Source: Singulisphaera sp. GP187 (GTDB lineage: Bacteria; Planctomycetota; Planctomycetia; Gemmatales; Gemmataceae). Taken from it: a stretch of DNA of 52,419 nt. The translations under genes and the position numbers were made by a program. The first letter of the stretch is position 1. Every line of letters starts with the position of its first letter. The DNA lies in assembly GCA_945905925.1 (NCBI GenBank), contig CAMDQN010000032.1, positions 1 through 52,419 on the forward strand, written 5' to 3'. Shown here in pieces: positions 15,732 to 24,003 of the stretch. The notes beneath the pieces were generated by a model. It was not told the DNA's origin. It searched no databases and saw nothing but the letters and a program-made list of their open reading frames with translations.

Positions 15732-17138
15732 TCAGAACAGTTCTTCGATGACACCGTTGTTCTCGACGGCGGTCTTGATGTCGCGGTTGAGGTCGGGACG
15801 GAGCCGGAGTTTGCCGAGGTCGAACAGGGAGTGCATGACGGTCGAGAACAGGTTCGCGGGCTTGTACACCTTCGTCGTGGGCTTCGACGCGGTCGCGTCC
15901 GACTTGCCGATCACCTGCCCGGTCTTGATCCCGCCGCCGGCGAGGATCAGCGGCGTGAGGTTGCCGTAATGGTCGCGGCCGCCGTTCTTGTTGAGTTTCG
16001 GGGTCCGGCCCATCTCGCCGGTCACCACCAGCAGGATGCGATCCGAGAGGCCGCGCTGCTTCACGTCCTCCAGGAACGCCGCGACCGCGTGGTCGACCTG
16101 CGGCGCGAGCCACTTCAGCCCCTCCATGTTCTTCGGGCTGTTGTTGTTCGCGTGCATGTCCCACCCGCAGTCCGAGACGGTGACGAACCCGCACCCGGCC
16201 TCGCACAGGCGCCGGGCGAGCAGCATCTGCTTGCCGAGCAGGTTGGTCGCCCGCTTCATGTCGTGCCAGCGGGTCGCGTCCTCGAGCTTGAACAGCTTGC
16301 TCGTGTCGTACCGAGCGAGCGTCTTCGGGTCTTCCTTGCTCAGGTCGAACGCCTCGGTGACGCCGCGGGTGATGACGTCCACCGCCTGTTGCTGGTACTT
16401 GCCGGCTTGGGCGAGCGTCTCGTCCTTGTCCAGCCCGCGACGCAGGCCGTCGAGTTCCGTGAGGAGCTTCCGGCGGTCGTCGAACTGCTCGCGCGGGATC
16501 GTGAGACTCATCGACTGCTTGAGTTTCGAGCCGCCCGAAGGGCTAAACGCCTCGTACTGCGAGCCGAGCGTGCCGGTCTGCGTGAGCGTCGGCAGCGCGC
16601 CGGTCTCGAAATTGTTCAGGAGTTGCAGCCCCTCCTGAACCGCTTCGGGCAGCACGAGGACGTTCCGCGGCAGGCCGGTGCGCGGGTGGGTCGGGCCGGC
16701 GAGGTTCGCGTAGACGGCGCTCATCGCGGCCTTCGCCGCGTTGCCGCCGGTGGTGACCGCCTGGTAGGTGTGCCCGCCGTTGCCCGAGGCGAACGACCGG
16801 ACGACGGCGAGTTCCTTCGCCATGTCGGCCATTTTCGGAAAGTGGTCGCTGAACGCGACGCCCGGCAGCGCGGTTGGGATCGTGCCCCCGAGGGTGCGGA
16901 ACTCTTGCGGCGCGTCGGGCTTCGGATCCCACGTTTCGAGTTGCGTCGGGCCGCCTTGGAGGAACAGCAGGATCACCGACTTGTGTTCGGTCGCGAGGCT
17001 CTCGCCGGCCGCGGCCCGCGCGGCGAGCAGGTCCGCGAGCGATAGCCCGGCCAGTCCCAGGCTTCCGACGCGGAGGAACTCGCGACGCGTGCGGCCTTCG
17101 CAATTCCGGGCGTAACCGCGGTCGAAAATGGTGAGCAT
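15732..17138 (-). CDS. Tat-exported DUF1501 protein, first gene of the minus run
   Basis: 468 residues from ATG at 17138; the frame extends 27 codons upstream, but the twin-arginine signal (TRREFLRVGSLGLAGL, arginines at 17-18) is properly placed only from this start. Blocks: FLQGGPTQLETWDPKP, SDCGWDMHANNN, GEMGRTPKLNKNGGRDHY and an AGGGIKTGQVIGKSD loop, ending in an IEELF tail shared with the proteins at 32411 and 36379. It is the first gene downstream of the shared promoter element at 17201-17266, with a predicted leader of about 95 bases. The next gene starts 95 bases on. Confidence 0.9.
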   Translation of the reverse strand: MLTIFDRGYARNCEGRTRREFLRVGSLGLAGLSLADLLAARAAAGESLATEHKSVILLFLQGGPTQLETWDPKPDAPQEFRTLGGTIPTALPGVAFSDHFPKMADMAKELAVVRSFASGNGGHTYQAVTTGGNAAKAAMSAVYANLAGPTHPRTGLPRNVLVLPEAVQEGLQLLNNFETGALPTLTQTGTLGSQYEAFSPSGGSKLKQSMSLTIPREQFDDRRKLLTELDGLRRGLDKDETLAQAGKYQQQAVDVITRGVTEAFDLSKEDPKTLARYDTSKLFKLEDATRWHDMKRATNLLGKQMLLARRLCEAGCGFVTVSDCGWDMHANNNSPKNMEGLKWLAPQVDHAVAAFLEDVKQRGLSDRILLVVTGEMGRTPKLNKNGGRDHYGNLTPLILAGGGIKTGQVIGKSDATASKPTTKVYKPANLFSTVMHSLFDLGKLRLRPDLNRDIKTAVENNGVIEELF

Positions 17139-17200
17139 GGGGCACCGGCGGTGAGGGTTGGCAGGAGCGAGCGAGCAGAAGCGGACGATAGCACCATTCA

Positions 17201-17266
17201 GAACCCCGCTTCTCGGCACATGCAGACACGAGCGATTCCGTCTGCCGGCTCCCGTCGCTGGGGTTC
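17201..17266. promoter_or_regulatory. Face-to-face promoter element A
   Basis: GAACCCC at 17201-17207, 16 bases, AGAC at 17224-17227, 12 bases, GTCT at 17240-17243, 16 bases, GGGGTTC at 17260-17266. On each strand this reads GAACCCC-N16-AGAC, like an ECF-type -35/-10 pair. It lies between the divergent DUF1501 gene (start 17138) and the cytochrome-type gene (start 17311). Predicted start sites for the two strands fall at about the same place in the 12-base centre. Confidence 0.7.
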
Positions 17267-17310
17267 AGAGAATAACGCCTCCCATTCCGCCGTCCGAGAT
17301 GCAACTCCCA

Positions 17311-19410
17311 ATGACCCGCTTCGCCTGGCTCCCGCTCCTGCTCGCCCCGGTTTTGTCGGCCGGTGAGGCGCCGAAGCCCGCGGCTCCCGCGGACCCGCAT
17401 CGGGACACGGTCAAACCGTTCCTCGCCGCGCACTGCGTGAAGTGCCACGGGCGGGACAAGCAGTCCGGTGGTGTGCGCCTCGACGATCTTTCGGCTGATC
17501 CCGCGAAGGATGCCGAGCGGTGGGCAGCCGTCGGCGAGCAGATCCGCGATGGCTTGATGCCCCCGGCGAAGGAGCCGCGCCCCGACGCCGCGAAGAGCCG
17601 CGCGGTGGTCGCGTGGGTGATCGAGAAGACCGGCGGCCGCGCCGCGAAGTTGCCCAACCAGGGGAACCTGATCCCGCACGAGTTGCTATTCGGCAAACCG
17701 GCGAGCGCGGCCAACGCACCGGGGCCGCGCGTCTGGCGGCTCAGCCCCGAGGGTTACATGGGGTTCGTTCAGGAGGTCGGGCGCGGGAAGATCGCCGGGT
17801 TGGTGCAGCCGTTCACGCTCGTCCCCGAACGCGGGATCAAAGACTTCGCCGGGCTGTACACCATCGACGAGCCGAGCGCCGAGATCCTGATCCGCAACGC
17901 CGAGGCTATTGTCGAGGTGCAGACCGCCCACGAGGTAAAAGACGGCAAGGTGCAAGGCAAGAACGGTTCGGTACGCGAGTTCCTCGCGCTCATGGATTCG
18001 AAGAGTGAGCCGACGCGGGCGCAGCTCGAAACCGCCGTGCAGACGCAATTCAAGATGGCTGTCGGCCGGGCCGCGACTGGGGACGAACTGAAGCGGTTCC
18101 TCGGCCTCTACGAGAAGTGCGCGAAGGCGGGCGACTGGCCGGGTGCCGCGCGAACGATGCTTCAAGCAGTGTTGCTGAAGACCGACGCCCTGTACCGCTC
18201 CGAACTCGGTCGCGGGAAAGCCGACGGCACCGGCCGGAAGATGCTCGCGCCGGAGGAACTCGCAGTCGCCATCAGCCTCGCGCTCGGCGACCGCCGCGAC
18301 CCCGACCTGATGACCGCGGTGGCCAAGAGTGAACTGACGACGAAGGAACAGATCGCGGCACACGTGCGCCGGTTGCTCGATTCGCAGCGCGAAAGCGACC
18401 GCGGTCGCGTCCTGCGGTTCTTCCGCGAGTACTTCGAGTACGGCAACGCAACCAACGTGTTCAAGGACAAGCCGAAGGAGTTCGTGCATCAGCCGGGGCA
18501 ACTGGTTTCCGACACCGACCGGCTTGTGCTTTACGTCCTCGCAGCCGACAAGGACGTGTTCCGCGAACTGCTTACCACCCCTAAATCGTTCGTCAACTAC
18601 ACCACCGCCAAGAACAAGCAGAAGGGCGGGATCGAGGAGCCGAAGCCGGGCGTCGTGCTCAACCCGATCAACAACAAGGGGCAGAAGGGCGTCGAGTCGG
18701 TTTACGGGATCGAGTCGTGGGTGCCGGAACAACCCGTCGGGATGCCCGAAGGCACGCGACTCGGCATCCTGATGCAGCCGAGCTGGCTCGTCGCGTGGAG
18801 CACGAACTTCGACAACGATCCGGTGCGACGCGGGCGCTGGGTCCGCGAGCGCCTGCTCGGCGGCACCGTCCCGGACTTGCCCATCGGGGTGGTCGCGCAG
18901 GTGCCCGACGACCCGCACCGCACCTTCCGCGACCGACTCACGGTCACCCGCGACGCGAAGTGCTGGAAGTGCCACCAGCGGATGGACGAACTCGGGCTGC
19001 CGTTCGAGCAGTTCGACCACTTCGGCCGCTTCCGCACCGCAGAGCCGGTCCTCGACGTGGAAGCCACCGCCAAGAACGTGGACCCCAAGTCGAAGAAGCC
19101 GCTCGGCCCCGTGTATCGTGACGCGCAACTGGTCGCGACGGGAACGATCGCCGACAGCGGCGACCCGAAGCTCGACGGCGCGGTGAAGGACCCGCGCGAG
19201 TTGGTCAAGAAGATCGCGAACTCGGACGTTGCCCGTCAGGTGTTCGTGCGCCACGCGTTCCGCTACTTCCTCGGCCGCAACGAAACCCTTTCCGACGCCA
19301 AGACCCTGCAGGACGCCGACCACGCATACCTCGAGAGTGGCGGCAGTTTCAAGACCCTCGTCGTGTCGCTGCTGACGAGCGATTCGTTCCTCTACCGCAG
19401 CGCGAAGTGA
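17311..19410 (+). CDS. Secreted planctomycete-cytochrome protein, DUF1592/1588/1585 type
   Basis: 699 residues. I chose ATG 17311 because the product then begins with a clean signal peptide (MTRFAWLPLLLAPVLSAGEA); ATG 17299, in the same frame, is also possible. CVKCHGRDKQSGGVRLDDL near residue 42 is the N-terminal haem motif of the family. The middle is a divergent DUF1592 region. RRGRWVRERLLGG followed by CWKCHQRMDELGLPFEQFD near residue 552 is DUF1588. FRYFLGRNE and the SLLTSDSF tail are DUF1585. A DUF1552 gene follows after 52 bases. Confidence 0.88.
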   Translation: MTRFAWLPLLLAPVLSAGEAPKPAAPADPHRDTVKPFLAAHCVKCHGRDKQSGGVRLDDLSADPAKDAERWAAVGEQIRDGLMPPAKEPRPDAAKSRAVVAWVIEKTGGRAAKLPNQGNLIPHELLFGKPASAANAPGPRVWRLSPEGYMGFVQEVGRGKIAGLVQPFTLVPERGIKDFAGLYTIDEPSAEILIRNAEAIVEVQTAHEVKDGKVQGKNGSVREFLALMDSKSEPTRAQLETAVQTQFKMAVGRAATGDELKRFLGLYEKCAKAGDWPGAARTMLQAVLLKTDALYRSELGRGKADGTGRKMLAPEELAVAISLALGDRRDPDLMTAVAKSELTTKEQIAAHVRRLLDSQRESDRGRVLRFFREYFEYGNATNVFKDKPKEFVHQPGQLVSDTDRLVLYVLAADKDVFRELLTTPKSFVNYTTAKNKQKGGIEEPKPGVVLNPINNKGQKGVESVYGIESWVPEQPVGMPEGTRLGILMQPSWLVAWSTNFDNDPVRRGRWVRERLLGGTVPDLPIGVVAQVPDDPHRTFRDRLTVTRDAKCWKCHQRMDELGLPFEQFDHFGRFRTAEPVLDVEATAKNVDPKSKKPLGPVYRDAQLVATGTIADSGDPKLDGAVKDPRELVKKIANSDVARQVFVRHAFRYFLGRNETLSDAKTLQDADHAYLESGGSFKTLVVSLLTSDSFLYRSAK

Positions 19411-19462
19411 AATTTCTGCCCCGCACCGTCGCCGAATGCGACGAACCTCAACGAGACCGCAA

Positions 19463-20842
19463 ATGAACACCGAAACCACTCGTCGCGAGATGCTGAAACT
19501 CGCCGGTGCCGGCACCAGTGCGGCGCTGCTTTCGCCCATTCTGAGCCAACTGGCCGCGCACGCCGCCGGCGATGTGAAGGCAGCGAACCGCAAGAAGGTC
19601 GTGTTCGTGATGCAGTGCAACGGGATCAGTCCCGCGCACCTGATGCCCAGCGGCCTCGAACGGCCCAAGAACGGGAAGTGGGCCAACGAGAAACTGGAAG
19701 AGGTGACGCTCAAGGATCGCACGCTGCACACGGCGCTCGATCCGCTCACGCCGTTCAAGGATCGGCTGTCGCTCGTGCAGGGGCTGTCGGGGCGCATCGC
19801 CCTCTCGGACCACTCCGCCAACCACGGCGCGCTCGGCTGCTTCCCTGCGAACAAAGGGCCGATGGCGCAGACCATCGACTGCGCCGTCGGCGAGGCGAAC
19901 CCGGGCATCATCCCGTCGGTCGCACTGGGTATGGCCGAGAAACTCGACCAGACGCTAAATTATCAACTCTCCGCGGCGGGTCCGGGGAAGGCTAACCCGG
20001 TGCAGTGCAGCCCGGAACTCGCGTTCAAGGCGCTCTTCGGCAGCGTCGCGGGCGGGAACAGCCGCGCCGCGTTCGACCGCCGCACCAACCTGCTCGACTT
20101 CATGGCCGACGACGTGAAGCGCACGCGCGACCAACTCGCGGGCGACGAGAAGGCCAAGTTCGACCAGTATCTCGAAGCGTTCGAGAACCTCCGCGACCGG
20201 CAGGGGAAGATCGACACGATCAAGGACGACCTCAAGACACACGCCCCGAAACTCGACGCCAAGTTCGCCAAGCCGACGGAAACCAACCGGCTGGAGTCGC
20301 AGTTCGAGATCGCGGCCGCCGCGCTGATCACCGGGCTGACGAACACGGTGTTGCTCACGTCAGGCGGCGGCGGGCAGCACTTCCCGGCGTTCCCCGAACT
20401 CGGGATTCCCGTCGGCGGGCACCACTACGGCCACGGCGGCGGCGTGCCGGGGAAAACTTACGAGGACTGCTTCGTCGCGGTGCGCCAGTACCACTGCAAG
20501 CTGATCGCGGGGTTGGCGAAGAAGCTGGAGAGCGTGAAGGAAAGCGACGGCACGATGCTGGACAACACGGTGATCGTGTACCTGAGCGACTCGGGCGACG
20601 GGCACCACCCGAACCTCCGCGAGTGGCCGGTGGTGATGCTCGGCGACCTCGGCCACAAACTGAAGACCCGCGGGCGCTACTTGCAGTTCCCCGCGTACGG
20701 CACGAAGGCGCACCGCACGATGGCGAACCTATACTGCACGCTCATGCACGCGGTCGGCAAGCCGACCGACAAGTTCGGCGTGCCCGACCCCGGCCTCAAG
20801 GACGTGAACCAGACCGGCGTGGTCGCGGAGTTGTTGGGCTGA
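19463..20842 (+). CDS. Exported DUF1552 protein
   Basis: 459 residues from ATG at 19463. The N-terminus carries a twin-arginine-like signal (TTRREMLKLAGAGTSAALL). Family blocks: VVFVMQCNGISPAHL near residue 45, SDHSANHGALGCF near 115, a charged helical middle (LEAFENLRDRQGKI), HYGHGGG near 320 and IVYLSDSGDGHHPNLREWP near 370. It is the partner of the DUF1592-type protein immediately upstream. Its stop is one base from that of the convergent gene at 20844, with no room for a separate terminator. Confidence 0.88.
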   Translation: MNTETTRREMLKLAGAGTSAALLSPILSQLAAHAAGDVKAANRKKVVFVMQCNGISPAHLMPSGLERPKNGKWANEKLEEVTLKDRTLHTALDPLTPFKDRLSLVQGLSGRIALSDHSANHGALGCFPANKGPMAQTIDCAVGEANPGIIPSVALGMAEKLDQTLNYQLSAAGPGKANPVQCSPELAFKALFGSVAGGNSRAAFDRRTNLLDFMADDVKRTRDQLAGDEKAKFDQYLEAFENLRDRQGKIDTIKDDLKTHAPKLDAKFAKPTETNRLESQFEIAAAALITGLTNTVLLTSGGGGQHFPAFPELGIPVGGHHYGHGGGVPGKTYEDCFVAVRQYHCKLIAGLAKKLESVKESDGTMLDNTVIVYLSDSGDGHHPNLREWPVVMLGDLGHKLKTRGRYLQFPAYGTKAHRTMANLYCTLMHAVGKPTDKFGVPDPGLKDVNQTGVVAELLG

Positions 20843-20843
20843 C

Positions 20844-21716
20844 TCACTTCGACGTCGCGGGGAGAACCTTCCCCGCGACGCGGACGGGGTCGAGGCTCGG
20901 CCTGTAGTTCTTCATGTCGTCGCCCTTCTTCGCGAGGTCACCAACGAATGGCCGCACCGGGATCTTGTCCTTCTCGGTCGGCTTCTTGTCGAGGAACGCG
21001 CCGTCCGTGAGCGAGACGTACACCGGGCGGCGATAGTTCACCACATCGGCGCCCAAGTCCTTCACCTTGTGGACCGCGTCGCTGTTCGGGCCGACGGTGA
21101 ACTCCAGCACGCTGTAATCGGGCGACACGCGGAAGTAGCGGTACCCGCAGCGCGGCGGTTCGCCGCCCTTCATCACGTCGGGATACTCGCTCAGCCAGTA
21201 CAGGTTCCCCTGCACCCAGTTCACGTACACCCACTCGTTCGGTTGGAGAATGTCGTTCATCGCGATGCGCTTCACGACCTCGCCGGTCTTCTTGTAGATG
21301 ACGATACGGTCCGCGAACCCCGCGTACTTCTTGAACTCGTCCGGCGGGTTCTGGTTGACTTCCTTTTCCTTCCCGCCCGGCGGCTTGCTGCCGGCCCCGG
21401 TCCAGTTCGCGGTCTGGAACACCGCGAACGTCTCGCCGCCGGGCGGCACGAAGATGTGCGCGTACGCGACCTTGAAGTGCTCGAGGCCATAGGGCAGCCC
21501 GACGAGCCAGCCCTTGTGCGTGGTGCCGGTCTTGCTGTCCTTCCAGGTGAACTCCCAGCCGTCCTTGCCGTCGGGTTGCTTCTTTGACTCTGCGGTGACG
21601 ACGTACCGCCCGTCGGCGGACTGGCAGCCGTCCACGTAGCCGGGGCGGGTGTGGCCCGCGAGTGCGGCACCGGAACAACTGAGTACCGCGAGCAAGGCGA
21701 ACAGTTGACGCTTCAT
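20844..21716 (-). CDS. Secreted protein, stand-alone version of the DUF1080 N-terminal module
   Basis: 290 residues from ATG at 21716, where a signal peptide begins (MKRQLFALLAVLSCSGAALA). The mature protein matches the first 255 residues of the DUF1080 protein at 5116: DGCQSADGRYVVTAE, FVPPGGETFAVF, MNDILQPNEWVYVNW, FRVSPDYSVLEF and LDPVRVAGKV occur in the same order. No catalytic motif is recognised. The high content of Trp, Tyr and beta-like segments suggests a propeller or beta-sandwich. It is the last gene of the 25.9-20.8 kb operon, 32 bases after the ThuA-like gene. Confidence 0.75.
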   Translation of the reverse strand: MKRQLFALLAVLSCSGAALAGHTRPGYVDGCQSADGRYVVTAESKKQPDGKDGWEFTWKDSKTGTTHKGWLVGLPYGLEHFKVAYAHIFVPPGGETFAVFQTANWTGAGSKPPGGKEKEVNQNPPDEFKKYAGFADRIVIYKKTGEVVKRIAMNDILQPNEWVYVNWVQGNLYWLSEYPDVMKGGEPPRCGYRYFRVSPDYSVLEFTVGPNSDAVHKVKDLGADVVNYRRPVYVSLTDGAFLDKKPTEKDKIPVRPFVGDLAKKGDDMKNYRPSLDPVRVAGKVLPATSK

Positions 21717-21748
21717 GGCTGACCCGTGGTGAAGTTGTCCGTGGCGAA

Positions 21749-22639
21749 TCACTTCTTCTCGGCAGGGAGTTGACTGGGCTTGTCGGTTGACGGGAAGTTC
21801 TCCGGGATCGCGACCGTGACTTTGCCCGTCGCGGCCCACTCGGTGCTCCGCTGCATCGTGGTCACGAACCCGACGCAACTCATCGCGAACACGTCGTGGC
21901 CCATCGGCGTGTGGACGATCCGCCCCTTGCCGTACTCAACCGTCCACACAATCGGTTCGTTCGCCTTTGTCGCGGGGCAGTACGCGGTCGCCAACACTTT
22001 CACGCCCTCGGCCGGACCGCGCAGGTTGTGCATCAGTTGGTCCTTCGCGTGCATCCACTCCTTCGGCATGCCCTTCGTGATCGGGTGGTTCGCGTCGCGC
22101 ACGACGACGGCGTACGGGTGGTTCGTCTCGCCCGTGCTCTTACCCTCACCCTTCGGCACGCGAACCTCTTTGCCGTCGTCGTCGAGGTAGAGGCGCTCGC
22201 CGAACTTGCTGTCGCGCCAGCCCAGGCCAATCATCTTGTTGAACTCCGGCCACCCCGCGAAGCAGTTGTTCGCGGCGTGAAACAAGACGAAGCCCAACTT
22301 GCCCTCACGAACACGCGCCTCGAAGTCCTTCTGGAACTCCGCGGGCCACGCGGCCCCGTTGTAGTTACTCACCGCCACGTCGTACTTGCCCAGGTCCGGC
22401 GGGAACGGCACCGTGCCGTCTGCGGGCTTCTCGGCGGCCTTCACGTTCGACGACACGTCCACGGCGAATCGCCCACTCTGCTCCAGTGTCTTCTTGAGGT
22501 ACGGTGTCGTTTGCTTCCAGTTGTGGTTGTTCTGCCCGTCGATGATGACGACGCGGATCTTGGCATCGTCGGCCGCGACCGGCGACACGAAGCACGCGGC
22601 CAGTGCCGCGGTGACGAACAGTGAGTTGAGCCGACGCAT
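21749..22639 (-). CDS. Secreted ThuA-domain protein
   Basis: 296 residues with a signal peptide (MRRLNSLFVTAALAACFVSPVAA) and AGGTGG before the ATG. Classic ThuA blocks are visible: IRVVIIDGQNNHNWKQT near residue 27, YDVAVSNYNG near 87, GKLGFVLFHAANNCF near 115, WPEFNKMIGLGW, a NHPITKGMPKEWMHAKDQL block (the D/N-HP-I-x-x-G signature) and GRIVHTPMGHD near 245. The family is related to class I amidotransferases and is linked to sugar and polyol metabolism. It is a clearer ThuA member than the paralogue at 11103. Confidence 0.88.
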   Translation of the reverse strand: MRRLNSLFVTAALAACFVSPVAADDAKIRVVIIDGQNNHNWKQTTPYLKKTLEQSGRFAVDVSSNVKAAEKPADGTVPFPPDLGKYDVAVSNYNGAAWPAEFQKDFEARVREGKLGFVLFHAANNCFAGWPEFNKMIGLGWRDSKFGERLYLDDDGKEVRVPKGEGKSTGETNHPYAVVVRDANHPITKGMPKEWMHAKDQLMHNLRGPAEGVKVLATAYCPATKANEPIVWTVEYGKGRIVHTPMGHDVFAMSCVGFVTTMQRSTEWAATGKVTVAIPENFPSTDKPSQLPAEKK

Positions 22640-22678
22640 CGTCCACCTGTGGTGTTCACACGAGAAACCGGTCCGAGG

Positions 22679-23974
22679 TCAGAACGCTTCCTTGACCGGC
22701 TCGGCTTTCGGGCCGAGGAAGGTCATCGGGCGGCCTTCCTTCGACAGGTACTCCTTGTGGCAGTCGATACCGAGCGCGTGGCACATCGTCGCGAGGAAAT
22801 CTTGCGCGTTCACGGGTCGGTCGGTCACCTCGCCGCCCTTCGCGTCCACCTTGCCGATCACCGTGCCACCCCTCACCCCGCCCCCGGCGAGCCAGGTGGT
22901 CCAGGCCTTCGCGTAGTGACCGGCGCCGAGCGTCTGGTTGTAGCCGCTGTCCGCGAGCTGCGGGGTGCGCCCGAACTCACTCATAAACACGACGAGCGTC
23001 GTTTCGAGCAGCCCGCGCTGCTTCAGGTCTTCGAGCAGGAAGGAGATGGTCGGGTCGAGGTACTCGGCCCGGCGCTTGATGTTCTTGTCCGCGCCGCCGT
23101 GGTCGTCCCAGCCGTCGAGCGTGATTTCGACGAACGGTACGCCCGCTTCTACCAACCGCCGCGCGAGCAGCAGCGACTTCCCGAACTGCACTTTGCCGTA
23201 CCGTTCGCGCGTCGCGACGGGCTCCTTCTCCAGGTCGAACGCCTTCATCTTGTCGGAGTGGAGGAGTTGCAGCGCCTTCTTGTAGTTCGCCTGGTGAGCC
23301 GCGGCGGCACCGGACGGCCGCGCGGCCTGCCCCTTCGCCTCGAACTCGACGAGCAGTTTCGCGGCCTCGTCGAACTCGTCCGGCGCGAGCGCGGTCTTGA
23401 GGTTCTCGATCCCCTTCGCGGGGTCGTTCACCGGCACCGGGGCGTGCTTCGGTCCGAGGTACGCGGGCGTGCTGCGGTGCAGCGGGCCGCTGCCCAGACC
23501 GTCGGACCCGGCGTAGACGCTTACGAAGTTCGGCAACTCCGCGTCCGCCACGCCCAACTCGCACGACGCCACGTTCCCCACCGACGGGTACTGCACGGTG
23601 CCGTTGGGGTTGTATCCGGTGTGCATCAGGATGCGGGCGCGCTCGTGGACGCTGTTGCCCGTGCTCATCCCGCGAATGAGGCAAATGTCCTTCATCTTCG
23701 CGCCGAGCTTCGGGAAGTGCTCGCAGAACTTCACGCCCGGCACGGCGGTGTCGATCTGCTGGTTCTGCGCCTTGTGCTCGGGCACGGTGAAGGTGTGGTG
23801 CTGGCTCACGCCGCCCTGCATGTGCAGCATGATGCACGCCTTCCGGCGCGGGGCGCTCCCCTCGGCGGCGTGCGCGAGGCGCGGGAGCTGCCAGCCGGAA
23901 CACGACGCGCCGACCACGCCCGCGGCGCTCAGTTTCAGGAACTCGCGCCGAAGTACGGCGTCACGAAGAGACAT
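22679..23974 (-). CDS. Tat-type exported DUF1501 protein
   Basis: 431 residues from ATG at 23974, preceded by CAGGGAGC. The signal is RREFLKLSAAGVVGAS (arginines at 9-10). Blocks: LHMQGGVSQHHTFT near residue 50, EITLDGWDDHGG, SEFGRTPQLADSGYNQ and GAGHYAKAW, ending in EGRPMTFLG. The C-terminus and the GHY block place it with the protein at 26133, in a subgroup distinct from the four other DUF1501 proteins of the window. It lies 29 bases after the DUF1549-type gene, its probable partner. Confidence 0.9.
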   Translation of the reverse strand: MSLRDAVLRREFLKLSAAGVVGASCSGWQLPRLAHAAEGSAPRRKACIMLHMQGGVSQHHTFTVPEHKAQNQQIDTAVPGVKFCEHFPKLGAKMKDICLIRGMSTGNSVHERARILMHTGYNPNGTVQYPSVGNVASCELGVADAELPNFVSVYAGSDGLGSGPLHRSTPAYLGPKHAPVPVNDPAKGIENLKTALAPDEFDEAAKLLVEFEAKGQAARPSGAAAAHQANYKKALQLLHSDKMKAFDLEKEPVATRERYGKVQFGKSLLLARRLVEAGVPFVEITLDGWDDHGGADKNIKRRAEYLDPTISFLLEDLKQRGLLETTLVVFMSEFGRTPQLADSGYNQTLGAGHYAKAWTTWLAGGGVRGGTVIGKVDAKGGEVTDRPVNAQDFLATMCHALGIDCHKEYLSKEGRPMTFLGPKAEPVKEAF

Positions 23975-24003
23975 TGCGGAAGCTCCCTGAGTCGCAAGTG
24001 GGG

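Noticed and set aside
15637-16206. N-terminal extension of the cytochrome-type gene at 13267
   Set aside because: The frame is open, but this stretch overlaps the DUF1501 gene, has no protein-like pattern, and the GTG at 15636 has a strong ribosome-binding site and starts a signal peptide.
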